Source: Sediminicola luteus (GTDB taxonomy: Bacteria; Bacteroidota; Bacteroidia; Flavobacteriales; Flavobacteriaceae). Taken from it: a stretch of 64,000 nucleotides of DNA. Shown here piece by piece: positions 8,295-18,085 of the stretch. The notes under the pieces are model-generated. The model was not told where the DNA came from, did no database searches, and saw only the letters and a list, made by a program, of their open reading frames with translations. Position 1 is the stretch's first letter; every line of letters starts with the position of its first letter. The translations under genes were made by a program, and so were the position numbers. The stretch covers positions 1,054,001 through 1,118,000 of the forward strand of contig NZ_NBWU01000001.1 in assembly GCF_002514735.1 (NCBI RefSeq), given 5' to 3'.

Positions 8295-8332
8295 AAAAAA
8301 GCCCTTTTTGGATGAACCAAAAGGGCTTTTTT
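8295..8332. terminator. Bidirectional terminator between DUF6341 and purD
   Basis: The stem AAGCCCTTTTTGG/CCAAAAGGGCTT is flanked by an A-run on one side and a T-run on the other, so it can end transcription from both converging genes. Confidence 0.85.
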
Positions 8333-8353
8333 AGTTTGGGATATTCAGTATGT

Positions 8354-9625
8354 CTATAAATCGAATCCGAGGTCTTTGCGATAGTACATGCCCTCGAAGC
8401 CAATTTTAGAAATCTCTGTATACGATTTAATCAAAGCCGATTTAAAGTCGTTTCCATAGGCGGTTACGGCCAAAACCCTGCCGCCATTGGTCAGCACTTT
8501 ATCTCCTTCAGACATGGTTCCGGCATGGAAAACGATGGCATCCTCAACCTCTTGGATTCCTTTTATTTCCTTCCCTTTTTCATAAGCTTCCGGATAACCA
8601 CCCGATACCGCCATTACCGTAGTTGCCGCCCGGGGATCGATCTGTAGGTCGATATCGGCCAAACGCTTTTCGGCCACGGCCTGTAATAGGTCAACAAAAT
8701 CGTTTTGTATGCGCGGGATTACCACTTCCGTCTCCGGATCTCCCATACGAACGTTATATTCGATTACCTTAGGTTCGCCATCTACATTGATCAGTCCGAT
8801 AAAGATAAAGCCACAGTAGGGCAAATTATCGCTTTTAAGGCCGTTTACGGTAGGTTTAACGATACGCTCTACCACTTTGTCCATAAACTCGCCTTGGGCG
8901 AAGGGAACGGGCGAAATGGCCCCCATACCGCCTGTATTGAGTCCGGTATCGCCTTCACCGATACGTTTGTAGTCTTTGGCCGTGGGTAATACTTTATACC
9001 CTTCACCATCGGTAAGGACGAAACAGCTGAGCTCAACCCCGCTCAAAAACTCTTCGATGACCACGGTCTGGCTGGCCGCTCCGAATTTGGCCTGGGTAAG
9101 CATGGCCTCGAGTTCAGCTTTGGCCGTACTAAGATCATCTAAGATCAATACCCCTTTTCCGGCGGCCAGTCCGTCTGCTTTTAACACATAGGGTGGCGCC
9201 AAGGTTTCCAAAAACTGTTTGCCCGCCTCCAAGGTTTCGGCTGTAAAGCTTTGGTAGGCTGCGGTAGGAATACTGTGGCGGGCCATAAACCTTTTGGAGA
9301 AGTCTTTACTACCTTCTAGGGTGGCCGCGGCTTTTTGCGGACCGATTACGGGAATATGTTTTAATTCATCATCTCCCAAAAAGAAATCGTGAACACCATT
9401 CACCAAAGGGTCTTCTGGCCCGACCAAGACCAAATCGATTTGGTTTTCCACTACGGCCGACTTAATCGCAACAAAGTCGTTTACACCCATGGGAAGGTTG
9501 GTCGCTATGGCAGCTGTACCGGCATTTCCGGGGGCCACGAAAAGAGAGTTGAGTTTGGGGCTTTGGGCAATTTTCCAAGCCAAGGTGTGTTCTCTACCCC
9601 CTGAACCTAGTATTAAGATGTTCAT
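8354..9625 (-). CDS. purD: Phosphoribosylamine-glycine ligase
   Basis: PurD (423 aa) ligates glycine to 5-phosphoribosylamine with ATP, the second step of purine synthesis, in the cytoplasm. The start MNILILGSGGREHTLAWKI (ATG 9625) is the family's conserved N-terminus; a longer frame to 9697 has no such support. The ATP-grasp domain is complete: YVLKADGLAAGKGV, GAASQTVVIEEFLSG, the GEGDTGLNTGGMGA substrate loop, and EYNVRMGDPETE, which binds metal. A perfect-consensus promoter lies at 9642-9671. The gene is monocistronic, bounded by the shared terminator downstream and the terminator of the polysaccharide cluster upstream. Confidence 0.97.
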   Translation of the reverse strand: MNILILGSGGREHTLAWKIAQSPKLNSLFVAPGNAGTAAIATNLPMGVNDFVAIKSAVVENQIDLVLVGPEDPLVNGVHDFFLGDDELKHIPVIGPQKAAATLEGSKDFSKRFMARHSIPTAAYQSFTAETLEAGKQFLETLAPPYVLKADGLAAGKGVLILDDLSTAKAELEAMLTQAKFGAASQTVVIEEFLSGVELSCFVLTDGEGYKVLPTAKDYKRIGEGDTGLNTGGMGAISPVPFAQGEFMDKVVERIVKPTVNGLKSDNLPYCGFIFIGLINVDGEPKVIEYNVRMGDPETEVVIPRIQNDFVDLLQAVAEKRLADIDLQIDPRAATTVMAVSGGYPEAYEKGKEIKGIQEVEDAIVFHAGTMSEGDKVLTNGGRVLAVTAYGNDFKSALIKSYTEISKIGFEGMYYRKDLGFDL

Positions 9626-9641
9626 CTGATATGGTTTTCGG

Positions 9642-9671
9642 CAAAAATAGGGGAGTTCGGTTGAATGGCAA
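9642..9671 (-). promoter_or_regulatory. purD promoter, Bacteroidota consensus
   Basis: On the minus strand, TTG (9669-9671) is followed by a 19-bp spacer and TATTTTTG (9642-9649). This fits the TTG-N19-TAnnTTTG consensus, about 17 bp before the purD ATG. Confidence 0.75.
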
Positions 9672-9704
9672 ATGGTAAACGAAAAATGAACCCTCAAAAG
9701 GCAT

Positions 9705-9736
9705 AAAAAACCCTGAGGTTTTTAAGCCCCAGGGTT
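9705..9736 (-). terminator. Terminator ending the polysaccharide cluster
   Basis: On the minus strand, AACCCTGGGGC folds back on the downstream CCTCAGGGTT and is followed by TTTTTT. It lies just past the UDP-xylose synthase gene. Confidence 0.75.
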
Positions 9737-9758
9737 CTATATCAGTGGTCAGGTATTC

Positions 9759-10745
9759 CTATTTTCTATTTCTATCGGCAAAATCGCGATGTGCCGTACG
9801 CTTAAGATCTTCTTGTGAAAGGGTTTTAAAATATTCAAAAGTCTTGCGCATACCTTCTTCCCTACCAACCTTGGGTTCCCATCCCAGTAACTCTTTGGCC
9901 TTACTAATATCGGGCTGTCGTTGCATTGGATCATCTTTAGGTAAGTCTTTATAGATTACTTTCTGGGTGGTTCCGGTTAGTTTTATAATCTCTTCTGCAA
10001 AATCCCTAATCGTAATTTCATGCGGATTACCGATGTTAACAGGTAAATCGTAATCACTCAGTAACAAGCGGTAAATTCCCTCTACTTGATCATCGACATA
10101 ACAAAACGAACGGGTTTGGGACCCGTCTCCGAAAACCGTCAAATCCTCGCCCCGTAAGGCCTGCCCCATAAAGGCCGGAATTACACGACCGTCGTTCAGG
10201 CGCATTCGCGGCCCATAGGTATTAAAAATACGTACTATACGCGTTTCAAGACTATGAAAACGGTTATAGGCCATGGTAATGGATTCTTGAAACCTCTTAG
10301 CTTCGTCATATACCCCGCGCGGACCTATGGTGTTTACGTTACCATAGTATTCTTCGGTCTGTGGATGTACCAAGGGATCACCATATACCTCAGAGGTTGA
10401 TGCAATCAATAATCTGGCTCCTTTTTCTTTGGCCAAACCCAACAAATTATGGGTACCCAAAGCCCCTACCTTTAAGGTCTGTATGGGAATTTTCAAGTAA
10501 TCGATCGGACTGGCAGGAGAAGCGAAATGAAGAATATAATCCAATTTACCCGGTACATGCACAAAAGTGGTAACATCGTGGTGATAATATTCGAATTGTT
10601 CTAATTTGAACAAATGTTCGATATTCTTAAGGTCGCCGGTAATCAGGTTATCCATACCGATAACATGATAACCTTCTTTTATAAATCGGTCGCAAAGGTG
10701 TGACCCCAGAAAGCCGGCCGCACCGGTGATTAGGATTTTTTTCAA
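9759..10745 (-). CDS. UDP-glucuronate decarboxylase (UDP-xylose synthase)-like epimerase
   Basis: The 328-residue short-chain dehydrogenase/reductase begins with a Rossmann motif GAAGFLGSH (residues 8-16). It carries [14 protein letters not shown] and [20 protein letters not shown], in which YDEAK is the catalytic YxxxK. These match UXS enzymes, which oxidise and decarboxylate UDP-glucuronate to UDP-xylose in the cytoplasm. It is the last gene of the cluster and probably supplies a pentose, or its keto intermediate, for the surface glycan. A related NAD-dependent nucleotide-sugar epimerase cannot be fully excluded, but the arginine-rich C-terminal motif [17 protein letters not shown] favours UXS. 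Confidence 0.85.
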   Translation of the reverse strand: MKKILITGAAGFLGSHLCDRFIKEGYHVIGMDNLITGDLKNIEHLFKLEQFEYYHHDVTTFVHVPGKLDYILHFASPASPIDYLKIPIQTLKVGALGTHNLLGLAKEKGARLLIASTSEVYGDPLVHPQTEEYYGNVNTIGPRGVYDEAKRFQESITMAYNRFHSLETRIVRIFNTYGPRMRLNDGRVIPAFMGQALRGEDLTVFGDGSQTRSFCYVDDQVEGIYRLLLSDYDLPVNIGNPHEITIRDFAEEIIKLTGTTQKVIYKDLPKDDPMQRQPDISKAKELLGWEPKVGREEGMRKTFEYFKTLSQEDLKRTAHRDFADRNRK

Positions 10746-10786
10746 AATATTCAGCTTTGACGAAGTAAAGTTAGGTTTTTCAATGT

Positions 10787-12136
10787 TTAATAGGCCTTTT
10801 CTTCGCCTTTAATGGCATTTAAAACGGTTTGAAGGATAATCTTCAAATCTAAAAAAAGAGACCAGTTTTCCACATAAAAAATATCGAATTTGACTCGGTT
10901 CATGATATCAGATTCCTTTTCTATTTCTCCGCGATACCCTCTAACCTGGGCCAGTCCGGTAATACCGGGCTTTACGAAATGGCGTAACATATACTTGTCT
11001 ACCCGGTTGGCGTATTCATTGGTATGTTTTACCATATGGGGCCTAGGACCAACAACCGACATGGACCCAAACAAAACATTATAAAACTGGGGAAGTTCAT
11101 CTATACTTGTTCTTCGAATAATGCGGCCCACCTTAGTTACCCTCATATCGCCTTTGGTGGCTTGGGCTTCGTCGGCATTATCATTCGGCGCCATGGAACG
11201 GAATTTGTAGCAATAAAACTCTGAATTGTCCAGACCATTCCTTTTTTGCCTAAAAAAAATGGGGCCTTTGGATTCTATACGAATGATTAAAGCTAAAAGA
11301 GGTGTTAACCAAGACAATAACCCAACAATGACCAATGCCGCGAATACTATATCAAAAAACCGCTTAATCCCATAATTAATAGTATCATGTAAGGGAATTT
11401 CCCTAAGGGATAAAACCGGAATGTAATCGTAATATTCAAACTTAAGTTTCTTGGCAAAGATGTTTTTATTATCCGGTATGAATTTTAGGGTTTTCAGATT
11501 GTTATCGGCAAAGTTGATGAGTTTCACTATTTGTTCATTAGACAATTCCGAAACGGAACAATATATCTCATCAATCTGTTTATCCATGACATAACGAAAT
11601 ACGTTATCGAGGCTAAAACCGTAATCATTTGGACAATATCGTTTTTGGTTTTTATAACCATACTCTACCCGTTCATTAAATACATGGATCAACTGGTCGG
11701 TTTTTTTGTTTTTTCCGATAACGACCACCTTAGTGGCATTATCGTGAAGCCTACTCCTGTATTTTTGCATGATAACATAGTGTAGGAACTTAAATGTGGA
11801 AATAGTTATTAATGAATAGGCTAAAAATTGGGCTAAAGCTAATCGGCTAATATTTGGCTGTTTAAAAAAACCTATAAAGGCATAAAGGAATAGAAAGAAA
11901 AAAATAAACTGAATAAACAGTTTCCGTAGTATTTTTGCCACTTTTGTATATGGCTTAACCATGTAATATTCATTTCTAAAAGAAATTACCATCCATGACA
12001 AAACAATATAGGGAAGAAATAAATAAGGATAATTGAACCCTATGGGCAAATAAAAAGCAAACACCCATAATATGGTAATATCTAATATTGGTAAAAACGG
12101 GATTTTTTTCAGACTAAAACTCTCTCTTAATAACAT
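10787..12136 (-). CDS. Initiating polyprenyl-phosphate sugar-1-phosphate transferase (WcaJ/WbaP type)
   Basis: The 449-residue inner-membrane protein has an N-terminal block of about four to five membrane helices and a middle Rossmann-like region ([10 protein letters not shown]). Its C-terminal bacterial sugar-transferase domain includes [17 protein letters not shown] (membrane re-entrant helix), [17 protein letters not shown] and SVVGPRPHM. It would transfer the first sugar-1-phosphate to undecaprenyl phosphate, starting repeat-unit synthesis that the Wzx and Wzy-like proteins of this cluster then export and polymerise. The first sugar cannot be predicted. It is separated from GT4 by a 122-bp gap and from the UXS gene by about 40 bp. 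The gap before it coincides with the start of the AT-rich block. Confidence 0.92.
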   Translation of the reverse strand: MLLRESFSLKKIPFLPILDITILWVFAFYLPIGFNYPYLFLPYIVLSWMVISFRNEYYMVKPYTKVAKILRKLFIQFIFFFLFLYAFIGFFKQPNISRLALAQFLAYSLITISTFKFLHYVIMQKYRSRLHDNATKVVVIGKNKKTDQLIHVFNERVEYGYKNQKRYCPNDYGFSLDNVFRYVMDKQIDEIYCSVSELSNEQIVKLINFADNNLKTLKFIPDNKNIFAKKLKFEYYDYIPVLSLREIPLHDTINYGIKRFFDIVFAALVIVGLLSWLTPLLALIIRIESKGPIFFRQKRNGLDNSEFYCYKFRSMAPNDNADEAQATKGDMRVTKVGRIIRRTSIDELPQFYNVLFGSMSVVGPRPHMVKHTNEYANRVDKYMLRHFVKPGITGLAQVRGYRGEIEKESDIMNRVKFDIFYVENWSLFLDLKIILQTVLNAIKGEEKAY

Positions 12137-12258
12137 TTCATTTTGTCACAATCAAAGGCCAAGCCCAAAAATAAACAATAATAATATAAATATTGAACTT
12201 AAAAACCAAGCTTCCCAAAGTTGATTGTAATAGGATTTCGTTCTACCTCTTAAAGGCT

Positions 12259-13383
12259 TTACAATAAGTTTTTTTGTCTGTTAAATTCTTGAAACTTTTC
12301 AAAAACAAAGTTTCGAAATTCAAGTTCAAAACGTTCTTTTGAAAATCGTAGGGCATTGGTTCGGATTTTTTCGGAATCAAACTGAAGTTTTTCAAATCTT
12401 GATACCGCGTTTACTATTGCTTCCGTATTTTGTTCATCGAAAAACAACCCTGTTTCGTTATTAATCACAGTTTCTGTTAAACCTCCTTTCCCGTAACCAA
12501 TAACCGGGGTGCCACAGGCTTGAGCCTCAACTGGCATAATCCCGAAATCTTCCTCTGCAGCAAAAACAAATGCTTTAGCTTTTTGCATGTACTCCTTTAA
12601 GGTTTCATTCGACTGAAATCCAAGCATCAAAACATTGTTGTTGGCGATTTTTGATATTTTTTTAAACTCAGGGCCATTGCCTATTACTATAAGTTTTTTA
12701 TTAGGCATCTGATTAAACGACTGAACAATTAATTCGATTTTTTTATAAGGAACTAGCCTGGAAGCCGTTAAAAAATAGTCTTCCTTATTTTTAATCAACT
12801 CAAACCTATTGACATCAACAGGGGGATATATCACATGGGCATCCCTTCGGTAAACTTTCTTTATTCTTTTTGCTATATATTTTGAATTGGCAACGAAAAC
12901 ATCAACCCTATTACTTGAAACAACATCCCAAACTCGCATCTTATGAAGGACATATTTAGCATAAAACCCTTTAAGGCCCCTCTTAAGGTTAGAATCCTCA
13001 AGTGTTTGATGGTACAAATCCCAAGCATACCTTGCCGGGGAATGGCAATAACAAATATGTAGTTGATTTTGATTGGTTAGTACACCTTTGGCCACAGCAG
13101 ATGAAGAACTCAAAATTAAATCAAAATTCCTTAAATCTAAAGATTCTATTGCACTCGGAAAAAGCTGTAGAAACAATCTATGTCTTTTTTTAATCAACGG
13201 CCATTTTTGGAGATAGGTGGTTGTCACGGTTTTTCCGTTTAAAATAGATTGCCTATCGTGATCGTTAAGATTATCGATTAACGAAAAGTGCTCTATATCA
13301 TTCCATATATTATCAATACTTCTTATAACTTTCTCCGCCCCTCCATTGGTATAGTACCAATCATGTACCAATACTGTTTTCAT
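12259..13383 (-). CDS. Glycosyltransferase family 4
   Basis: The 374-residue GT-B retaining transferase starts MKTVLVHDWYYTNGGAEKVI at ATG 13383, which overlaps the Wzx stop codon (ATGA); the 14-residue upstream extension is less likely. The C-terminal half has the donor-binding motif EEDFGIMPVEAQACGTPVIG, with the E-x7-E pair, then YGKGGLTETV. It probably extends the lipid-linked repeat unit on the cytoplasmic face of the membrane. The sugar is unknown. It is the only ordinary GT4 in the cluster. With the capsule-type protein at 20339-21646 that gives few transferases for a repeat unit with several sugars, so further ones may lie elsewhere. Confidence 0.9.
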   Translation of the reverse strand: MKTVLVHDWYYTNGGAEKVIRSIDNIWNDIEHFSLIDNLNDHDRQSILNGKTVTTTYLQKWPLIKKRHRLFLQLFPSAIESLDLRNFDLILSSSSAVAKGVLTNQNQLHICYCHSPARYAWDLYHQTLEDSNLKRGLKGFYAKYVLHKMRVWDVVSSNRVDVFVANSKYIAKRIKKVYRRDAHVIYPPVDVNRFELIKNKEDYFLTASRLVPYKKIELIVQSFNQMPNKKLIVIGNGPEFKKISKIANNNVLMLGFQSNETLKEYMQKAKAFVFAAEEDFGIMPVEAQACGTPVIGYGKGGLTETVINNETGLFFDEQNTEAIVNAVSRFEKLQFDSEKIRTNALRFSKERFELEFRNFVFEKFQEFNRQKNLL

Positions 13384-14630
13384 ATTAATTCTAAAAAGAT
13401 TAGTAATGATGAAAATATAAAACAAGAGCTTAAAACGATCTTCGAACTCCTAAAAATTATACTATTTTGTTTTAGTGTATTTAGTTGTAAATATGCACTA
13501 ACAAAAATCAAGACAAAAATAACAAAACACAGCATGTTTAATGAAAGCTGTTGACCTCCAAATAATAAAACAAGGCCAAAGACAAAAACTGCCAAAAACA
13601 ATTTCCTATTATTCTTCTTGGCCAAATTTTCCCTGTCTATTACATTGGAATTCATAGCCGTGGCAATCCACATGACCATCTGACAAGATAGTATAAGGTA
13701 AAGGGTTTTATTCTGGTCTATATTTGTTCTAAAAAAACCTGAAAATTGGCCAATTAAGTCAGTACTTAAAAAATAAAAAAGCAACGATAATAAATATACT
13801 CCACCATAAAACCATGCTAACAGTTTATCTAGTTTAGCCAATTCAAATGAATAAATCTGTCTAAAAAATAAAATATTGACAACCTGGTGTATCATTATAA
13901 CAATGGCCGCCAGTCTATAAAAGAATCCGTAAACAGCAACTTTTTCGTAATCGAAAAAATATTCAACCATTATTCTACCGGTCGTTGTAATCGCAAAAAG
14001 GAGAATTGATCCTGCCAATAAATGAAAACTATATTTTAGAATTTTCTGATAATGACGAAATGCGTTTTTAAAACTACTTATGTTTACAATGGTAATACAC
14101 GCTTTGATAAAATATACCAGAGCGTAGAGATTTAAAGCATAATAAATGGAGTAAATATTGTTTGAGAGTACATTTAAGTTAATCAAAACATATACCATTA
14201 AAAGAGATATATACATGAAAGAATCAACAAAAACAGCCTCCATCGACCTAGAAATTGATTTAAGCTTGGTTGAATAAAATATTTGATTTGAAATAATATA
14301 TGCAACCGTAATAACCAAGGCATATTCTATACCTTCCCTATTGAATATAAAAAATAGGATATTGATGATAAATAATAGGGACAACCAAATTGGATGGATT
14401 TTAAAGCCGTTCAACAAATTTTTGTCTTTAACCTTTATTAGGAAATAGGGAATTGCACCTGGTACCCCAAGACTTATTATTCCATTTAAGAAGAAACCTA
14501 AACCTGCAAGTGAATACTCTAACAAGCCATAATCATTGAGTGTCAAAGTTTCCGCAAGTAAAAGCGGTGTAAAAAATACAATGCCTTTGCATACCCCAAA
14601 AACAAACAAAAAGAAAATTCCCTTTTTCAC
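13380..14630 (-). CDS. Wzx-type polysaccharide flippase
   Basis: The 416-residue protein has about twelve predicted membrane helices and begins MKKGIFFLFVFGVCKGIVFFTPLLLAE, a typical MVD/MOP-superfamily flippase start. NDYGLLEYSLAG and SLGVPGAIPYFLI follow in the first helices. It would move undecaprenyl-linked repeat units across the inner membrane. It overlaps both neighbours by 4 bp (ATGA), showing tight translational coupling with the upstream Wzy/ligase-like gene and the downstream GT4. The sequence is very AT-rich, as is usual for exchanged O-antigen genes. No substrate prediction is possible from family membership alone. Confidence 0.8.
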   Translation of the reverse strand: MKKGIFFLFVFGVCKGIVFFTPLLLAETLTLNDYGLLEYSLAGLGFFLNGIISLGVPGAIPYFLIKVKDKNLLNGFKIHPIWLSLLFIINILFFIFNREGIEYALVITVAYIISNQIFYSTKLKSISRSMEAVFVDSFMYISLLMVYVLINLNVLSNNIYSIYYALNLYALVYFIKACITIVNISSFKNAFRHYQKILKYSFHLLAGSILLFAITTTGRIMVEYFFDYEKVAVYGFFYRLAAIVIMIHQVVNILFFRQIYSFELAKLDKLLAWFYGGVYLLSLLFYFLSTDLIGQFSGFFRTNIDQNKTLYLILSCQMVMWIATAMNSNVIDRENLAKKNNRKLFLAVFVFGLVLLFGGQQLSLNMLCFVIFVLIFVSAYLQLNTLKQNSIIFRSSKIVLSSCFIFSSLLIFLELI

Positions 14631-15850
14631 TTCTTGACTGTGTTAAAAAAGAGTGGGATGATTACGCAAAAAATGTATATCCCATGCTGTCGATTTAAGA
14701 AAGATTCAAATAGGCAACCAATAATAAATACAAAAACAACCCCGGAATAAACTAACTTGTTTTTATAATCAACTCTACGCCCAAGAAAATACAATAAACA
14801 GAGAAAAACAAAGCCACCCAATACACCTGTTTTCATAAACTCCGTTAAGTATTGGTTGTGCGGATTAAATTGACTGGTCATCCCATATTTAAAATGAACC
14901 CTTTCATACTCCAAATTCAGTTCGTCTTGGTAATCTCCAGTCCCCAGGCCAATAGGAAAACTAGACTTAATCAGACCTAATGACAAGTAATTGATTAATA
15001 TTCTGTGCTCAAAGGTGTTCGCCGTGTAGGTTATACTGTTTTTAGTGATAATTACAGGAATACTTAAATCGGTTGTTTTTGAAATAGTTTTTAATTTTGT
15101 TTGAATTCCAGAGTACTTTTGAAGCGAAACCACACCAACTATCACCATAATTAATATTACGCCTATACCCTTTATTGAAACAGACTTTGGGCCCTCAATC
15201 TTATGCCAAAATAACTTGATTATTATTGGAATAGAGATTAACAGGGATGTTCTATTATTTAAAAGTACTATTCCAAAAAGAAAAAATGCAATGAAAATAA
15301 TTTGTTGCCAGTGAAACTTGTGGTGGATTAATTCGTCTAAAGCAAATAATACTGGAATATAAAACAAGAATGCCACATAGAATTGACTGATTCCCAGTTC
15401 GTCATTTACAATATAATTGACAAAGTTATTTATACTCCTATCATCGAATAAGATGTGTTTAATTATTAAAGCGGTTAGAATGGCGATTAAACTCCATGAA
15501 AATGTATTAATAGTTTTTCTTTCGATTACGATACTACGCCTTTCTGAAATAATTATCAATGGCATGAATACCATTGGCGCGAAGCGCATTAATTCTTTTA
15601 AACCATAATCTATGTTCGTTGTGTGAACTAAACCTATCAGATTTGATAAAAACAATAAGTAAAAAAGGAGAACAACGGGGTTGGTGATTTCTTTCAGTTT
15701 TGTCCTAATATTCTTTCGGCTATCACAGAAAAAAAAGAGCAGGAACATTACATAACTTAAAGAATTGATCGCATAAGATACCAAGAAACTGATTAAACCA
15801 ACGTATACTAAAAAGTAGAAAATGTGTACCCTTAATATCTTGTTTTTCAT
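14627..15850 (-). CDS. O-antigen ligase/polymerase family membrane protein
   Basis: The 407-residue multi-pass protein (about eleven to twelve helices) has a large periplasmic loop containing GLGTGDYQDEL and SQFNPHNQYLTEFMKTGVLGG. The PHNQYL motif with its His is the hallmark of the Wzy_C/WaaL family. It either polymerises repeat units or ligates the finished glycan to a lipid acceptor. A second, more divergent Wzy-like protein is encoded at 16901-18085, so the two probably divide the polymerase and ligase roles. Of the pair, this one is the more WaaL-like. It overlaps the beta-helix protein gene by one base (TAATG). Confidence 0.8.
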   Translation of the reverse strand: MKNKILRVHIFYFLVYVGLISFLVSYAINSLSYVMFLLFFFCDSRKNIRTKLKEITNPVVLLFYLLFLSNLIGLVHTTNIDYGLKELMRFAPMVFMPLIIISERRSIVIERKTINTFSWSLIAILTALIIKHILFDDRSINNFVNYIVNDELGISQFYVAFLFYIPVLFALDELIHHKFHWQQIIFIAFFLFGIVLLNNRTSLLISIPIIIKLFWHKIEGPKSVSIKGIGVILIMVIVGVVSLQKYSGIQTKLKTISKTTDLSIPVIITKNSITYTANTFEHRILINYLSLGLIKSSFPIGLGTGDYQDELNLEYERVHFKYGMTSQFNPHNQYLTEFMKTGVLGGFVFLCLLYFLGRRVDYKNKLVYSGVVFVFIIGCLFESFLNRQHGIYIFCVIIPLFFNTVKK

Positions 15851-16923
15851 TAAATACTATCTTTAACTCTCTTTATTAAAACATTTGTTGTTTTTTTGTC
15901 ATATATCAATGTATCCTCATAAATTCGGTTCATTTCTAAGTAATCGATTACTACTGGTTTATATACCGGACCTTCATCCAGTTTCATGAAAACTGGCCAT
16001 TCAAGCGAATCATCGGCAAGTATATTAACTCTTCTAAAATAGGTGTCTTCACACCGGTTAATCCAAATGCCGCAAAAGGTTAGATACTCATTACCCACAG
16101 TCTCTTGGATTTTGTTTAAGTGTTCTTTAGACCCTTTACCAAATGAGCTAATATTAACAATACCAAAACTATGATTGTTTCCGCTAACATACATTCCATT
16201 CCTATCAACATTTGATATAACTACCTCTTGGATGGAGATATTCTTAGGGTTGTCACCCATACCATCGATCATTAAGGCTGCATAAGTGTTCTCAAATAAT
16301 TTAGAACCAGAACCGACATCACTAATTTTGAGGTATTTTATTTTTACATTATTGGTCTTCTTATAGAATTTACAACCCCTATTTCTATAATTCAACAAAA
16401 CATTGGTAGTATCTGAATATACAATTATGGAATCCATTTCTACCCCATTAATATTATAAGCCCCTAACCGATCTACCAATTTTAAGGTCCCTTCAAGTTT
16501 AATTTGATTTAGAATTTCTTCATTTTCATTGGTTAAGTACAAGGTTTTAAACGTAGCATTTTCAAATATTAACCTTACATTTCTTCTTTTTATCAATGTT
16601 AGGTCAAAAGGATAATAACCCTCTGTAAATCTGATTTCAATCTTACCTCTCTCTGAAATGTCCAACAAGGTTTGAATTTTCGATTTACCTGAAAATGGGT
16701 GTGGAGACCCATCAGCTTGTTTGTCAGGAAAAACACCATACCTTCTTGAATCTCCTTTTTCATAAACAGAATATAAAACATAGTTTTTTTCGACAAAAGT
16801 ATCCAAAGACTTTTCACTACCAACAACATTCTGTTTTCCCGACCTATCCAAACAGGACTTGGTAACCAAACAAATGAATAGGGCAAAAAGTAAGGAAACG
16901 TTATTTTTTCGATTCAAAGGCAT
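15850..16923 (-). CDS. Exported right-handed beta-helix-like protein, unrecognised
   Basis: The 357-residue protein has an N-terminal signal (SLLFALFICLVTKSC) whose cysteine could be lipidated, although TKS is a poor lipobox. The rest is rich in short beta strands with repeated asparagines and isoleucines (KNISIQEVVISNVDRNGMYVSGNNHSFGIVNISSFG), as in parallel beta-helix proteins such as pectate-lyase-like enzymes. I cannot assign a family. It lies between the two Wzy/ligase-like genes, overlapping one by 23 bp and the other by 1 bp. A periplasmic or outer-membrane role in trimming, modifying or anchoring this particular glycan is therefore a reasonable inference. Confidence 0.6.
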   Translation of the reverse strand: MPLNRKNNVSLLFALFICLVTKSCLDRSGKQNVVGSEKSLDTFVEKNYVLYSVYEKGDSRRYGVFPDKQADGSPHPFSGKSKIQTLLDISERGKIEIRFTEGYYPFDLTLIKRRNVRLIFENATFKTLYLTNENEEILNQIKLEGTLKLVDRLGAYNINGVEMDSIIVYSDTTNVLLNYRNRGCKFYKKTNNVKIKYLKISDVGSGSKLFENTYAALMIDGMGDNPKNISIQEVVISNVDRNGMYVSGNNHSFGIVNISSFGKGSKEHLNKIQETVGNEYLTFCGIWINRCEDTYFRRVNILADDSLEWPVFMKLDEGPVYKPVVIDYLEMNRIYEDTLIYDKKTTNVLIKRVKDSI

Positions 16924-18085
16924 ATGGTCTATACAATGAATATATTATTAACCAATAGAAAAGATTAGCGGAAGCCCCCAAATGAAATGTTTGAACGAAC
17001 ATGCAAAACAGAAGAATAACAACAAATATAAAATCTGAGTTTAATCTCAGGAAATTCCTTGCAAACAACAAAAGGATAGGGAATAGGTAATATATAAAAC
17101 CAACAATACCATTATTTAGAAGCAAAGTTATCCATCCATTTTCGGCATTATTTTTATAAACTTGAAGAAAATAACCATTATTACCAAAAACGAGATGGTT
17201 TAAATCATAGTTGAAATAAGTGCTTATCCCGTTTATCCAATACTCTATACGGGCATTATTACCAGCGTTATGAGTATCAAATACTTCTTTAAACCTTTCT
17301 ATAGAGGCCGCATCTAGAAGTAATATCCCAGATATCATAAATCCTAGGACCGCAAAAGTTACTAAAATCATTACCCATGGCCTTTTTATTAAGGTAGCGA
17401 TATTGTATCGCTGATACAAATAGGCAAAAATAATAATACCGCAAACCAAAATACCTAATCGTCCGTTTGCGAATATTGCGGTCAAAAATATCGGAATCAA
17501 TATTTTAATATGTTTTCGATAGAACAAACTCGCCCCCATACAAAACTGGGATAGAGCCAATGGACCTTCAAAAAAGACCTTGGATCTGAAAATACCCGCA
17601 ACACCTCCAAACAGTTTTTCATCTAGTGCTTGGAACCCAAAAACTGTTTCTCTATATACTATAAAAATATATGACTTACTTATAAATTCGTATAAGGCCA
17701 AGGCGCAGGTCAACCAAATTAGAATAACAAATAATTTATTGAAAAACCTTCTGCCATCAATTACCATAATGGCTGTTAGTGGACTTAAATAAACATTAAT
17801 GTCAAAACGGTTTAACCAATGTACATTGGACAGTAGAAGTAAAACCAGGGAAAAACACAAATAGCTAAATATGAGCGTATTAATATTAATCTTTCTGGTC
17901 AAGAATATTTTTATTCCGAATAAAAAGTATGAAAAAAACAATAATGGAACCCTTACATTAGAAAAGGGCGTGAATTGCTCGATAATCAAATAAAAGTAAA
18001 AGGAGCATATTAAGAAAAACATACTTGCCCCCCTTAAGAAATCGCTAAATGAAATATGATTTTTTGACAACAAGACTTTGGTCAT
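16901..18085 (-). CDS. Wzy-like O-antigen polymerase candidate
   Basis: The 394-residue protein has roughly eleven to twelve membrane helices and a central periplasmic loop with asparagine-rich IEYWINGISTYFNYDLNHLVFGNNGYF, followed by NNAENGWITLLLNNGIVGF. The GNNG...ENGW...NNGIVG pattern is common in Wzy polymerases, which are too divergent to place more exactly. It is coupled to the acyltransferase gene by an ATGA overlap. It is the better polymerase candidate of the two Wzy/ligase-like proteins, but this rests on weak sequence features and on cluster logic. Strong AT bias is visible. Confidence 0.7.
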   Translation of the reverse strand: MTKVLLSKNHISFSDFLRGASMFFLICSFYFYLIIEQFTPFSNVRVPLLFFSYFLFGIKIFLTRKININTLIFSYLCFSLVLLLLSNVHWLNRFDINVYLSPLTAIMVIDGRRFFNKLFVILIWLTCALALYEFISKSYIFIVYRETVFGFQALDEKLFGGVAGIFRSKVFFEGPLALSQFCMGASLFYRKHIKILIPIFLTAIFANGRLGILVCGIIIFAYLYQRYNIATLIKRPWVMILVTFAVLGFMISGILLLDAASIERFKEVFDTHNAGNNARIEYWINGISTYFNYDLNHLVFGNNGYFLQVYKNNAENGWITLLLNNGIVGFIYYLFPILLLFARNFLRLNSDFIFVVILLFCMFVQTFHLGASANLFYWLIIYSLYRPYAFESKK

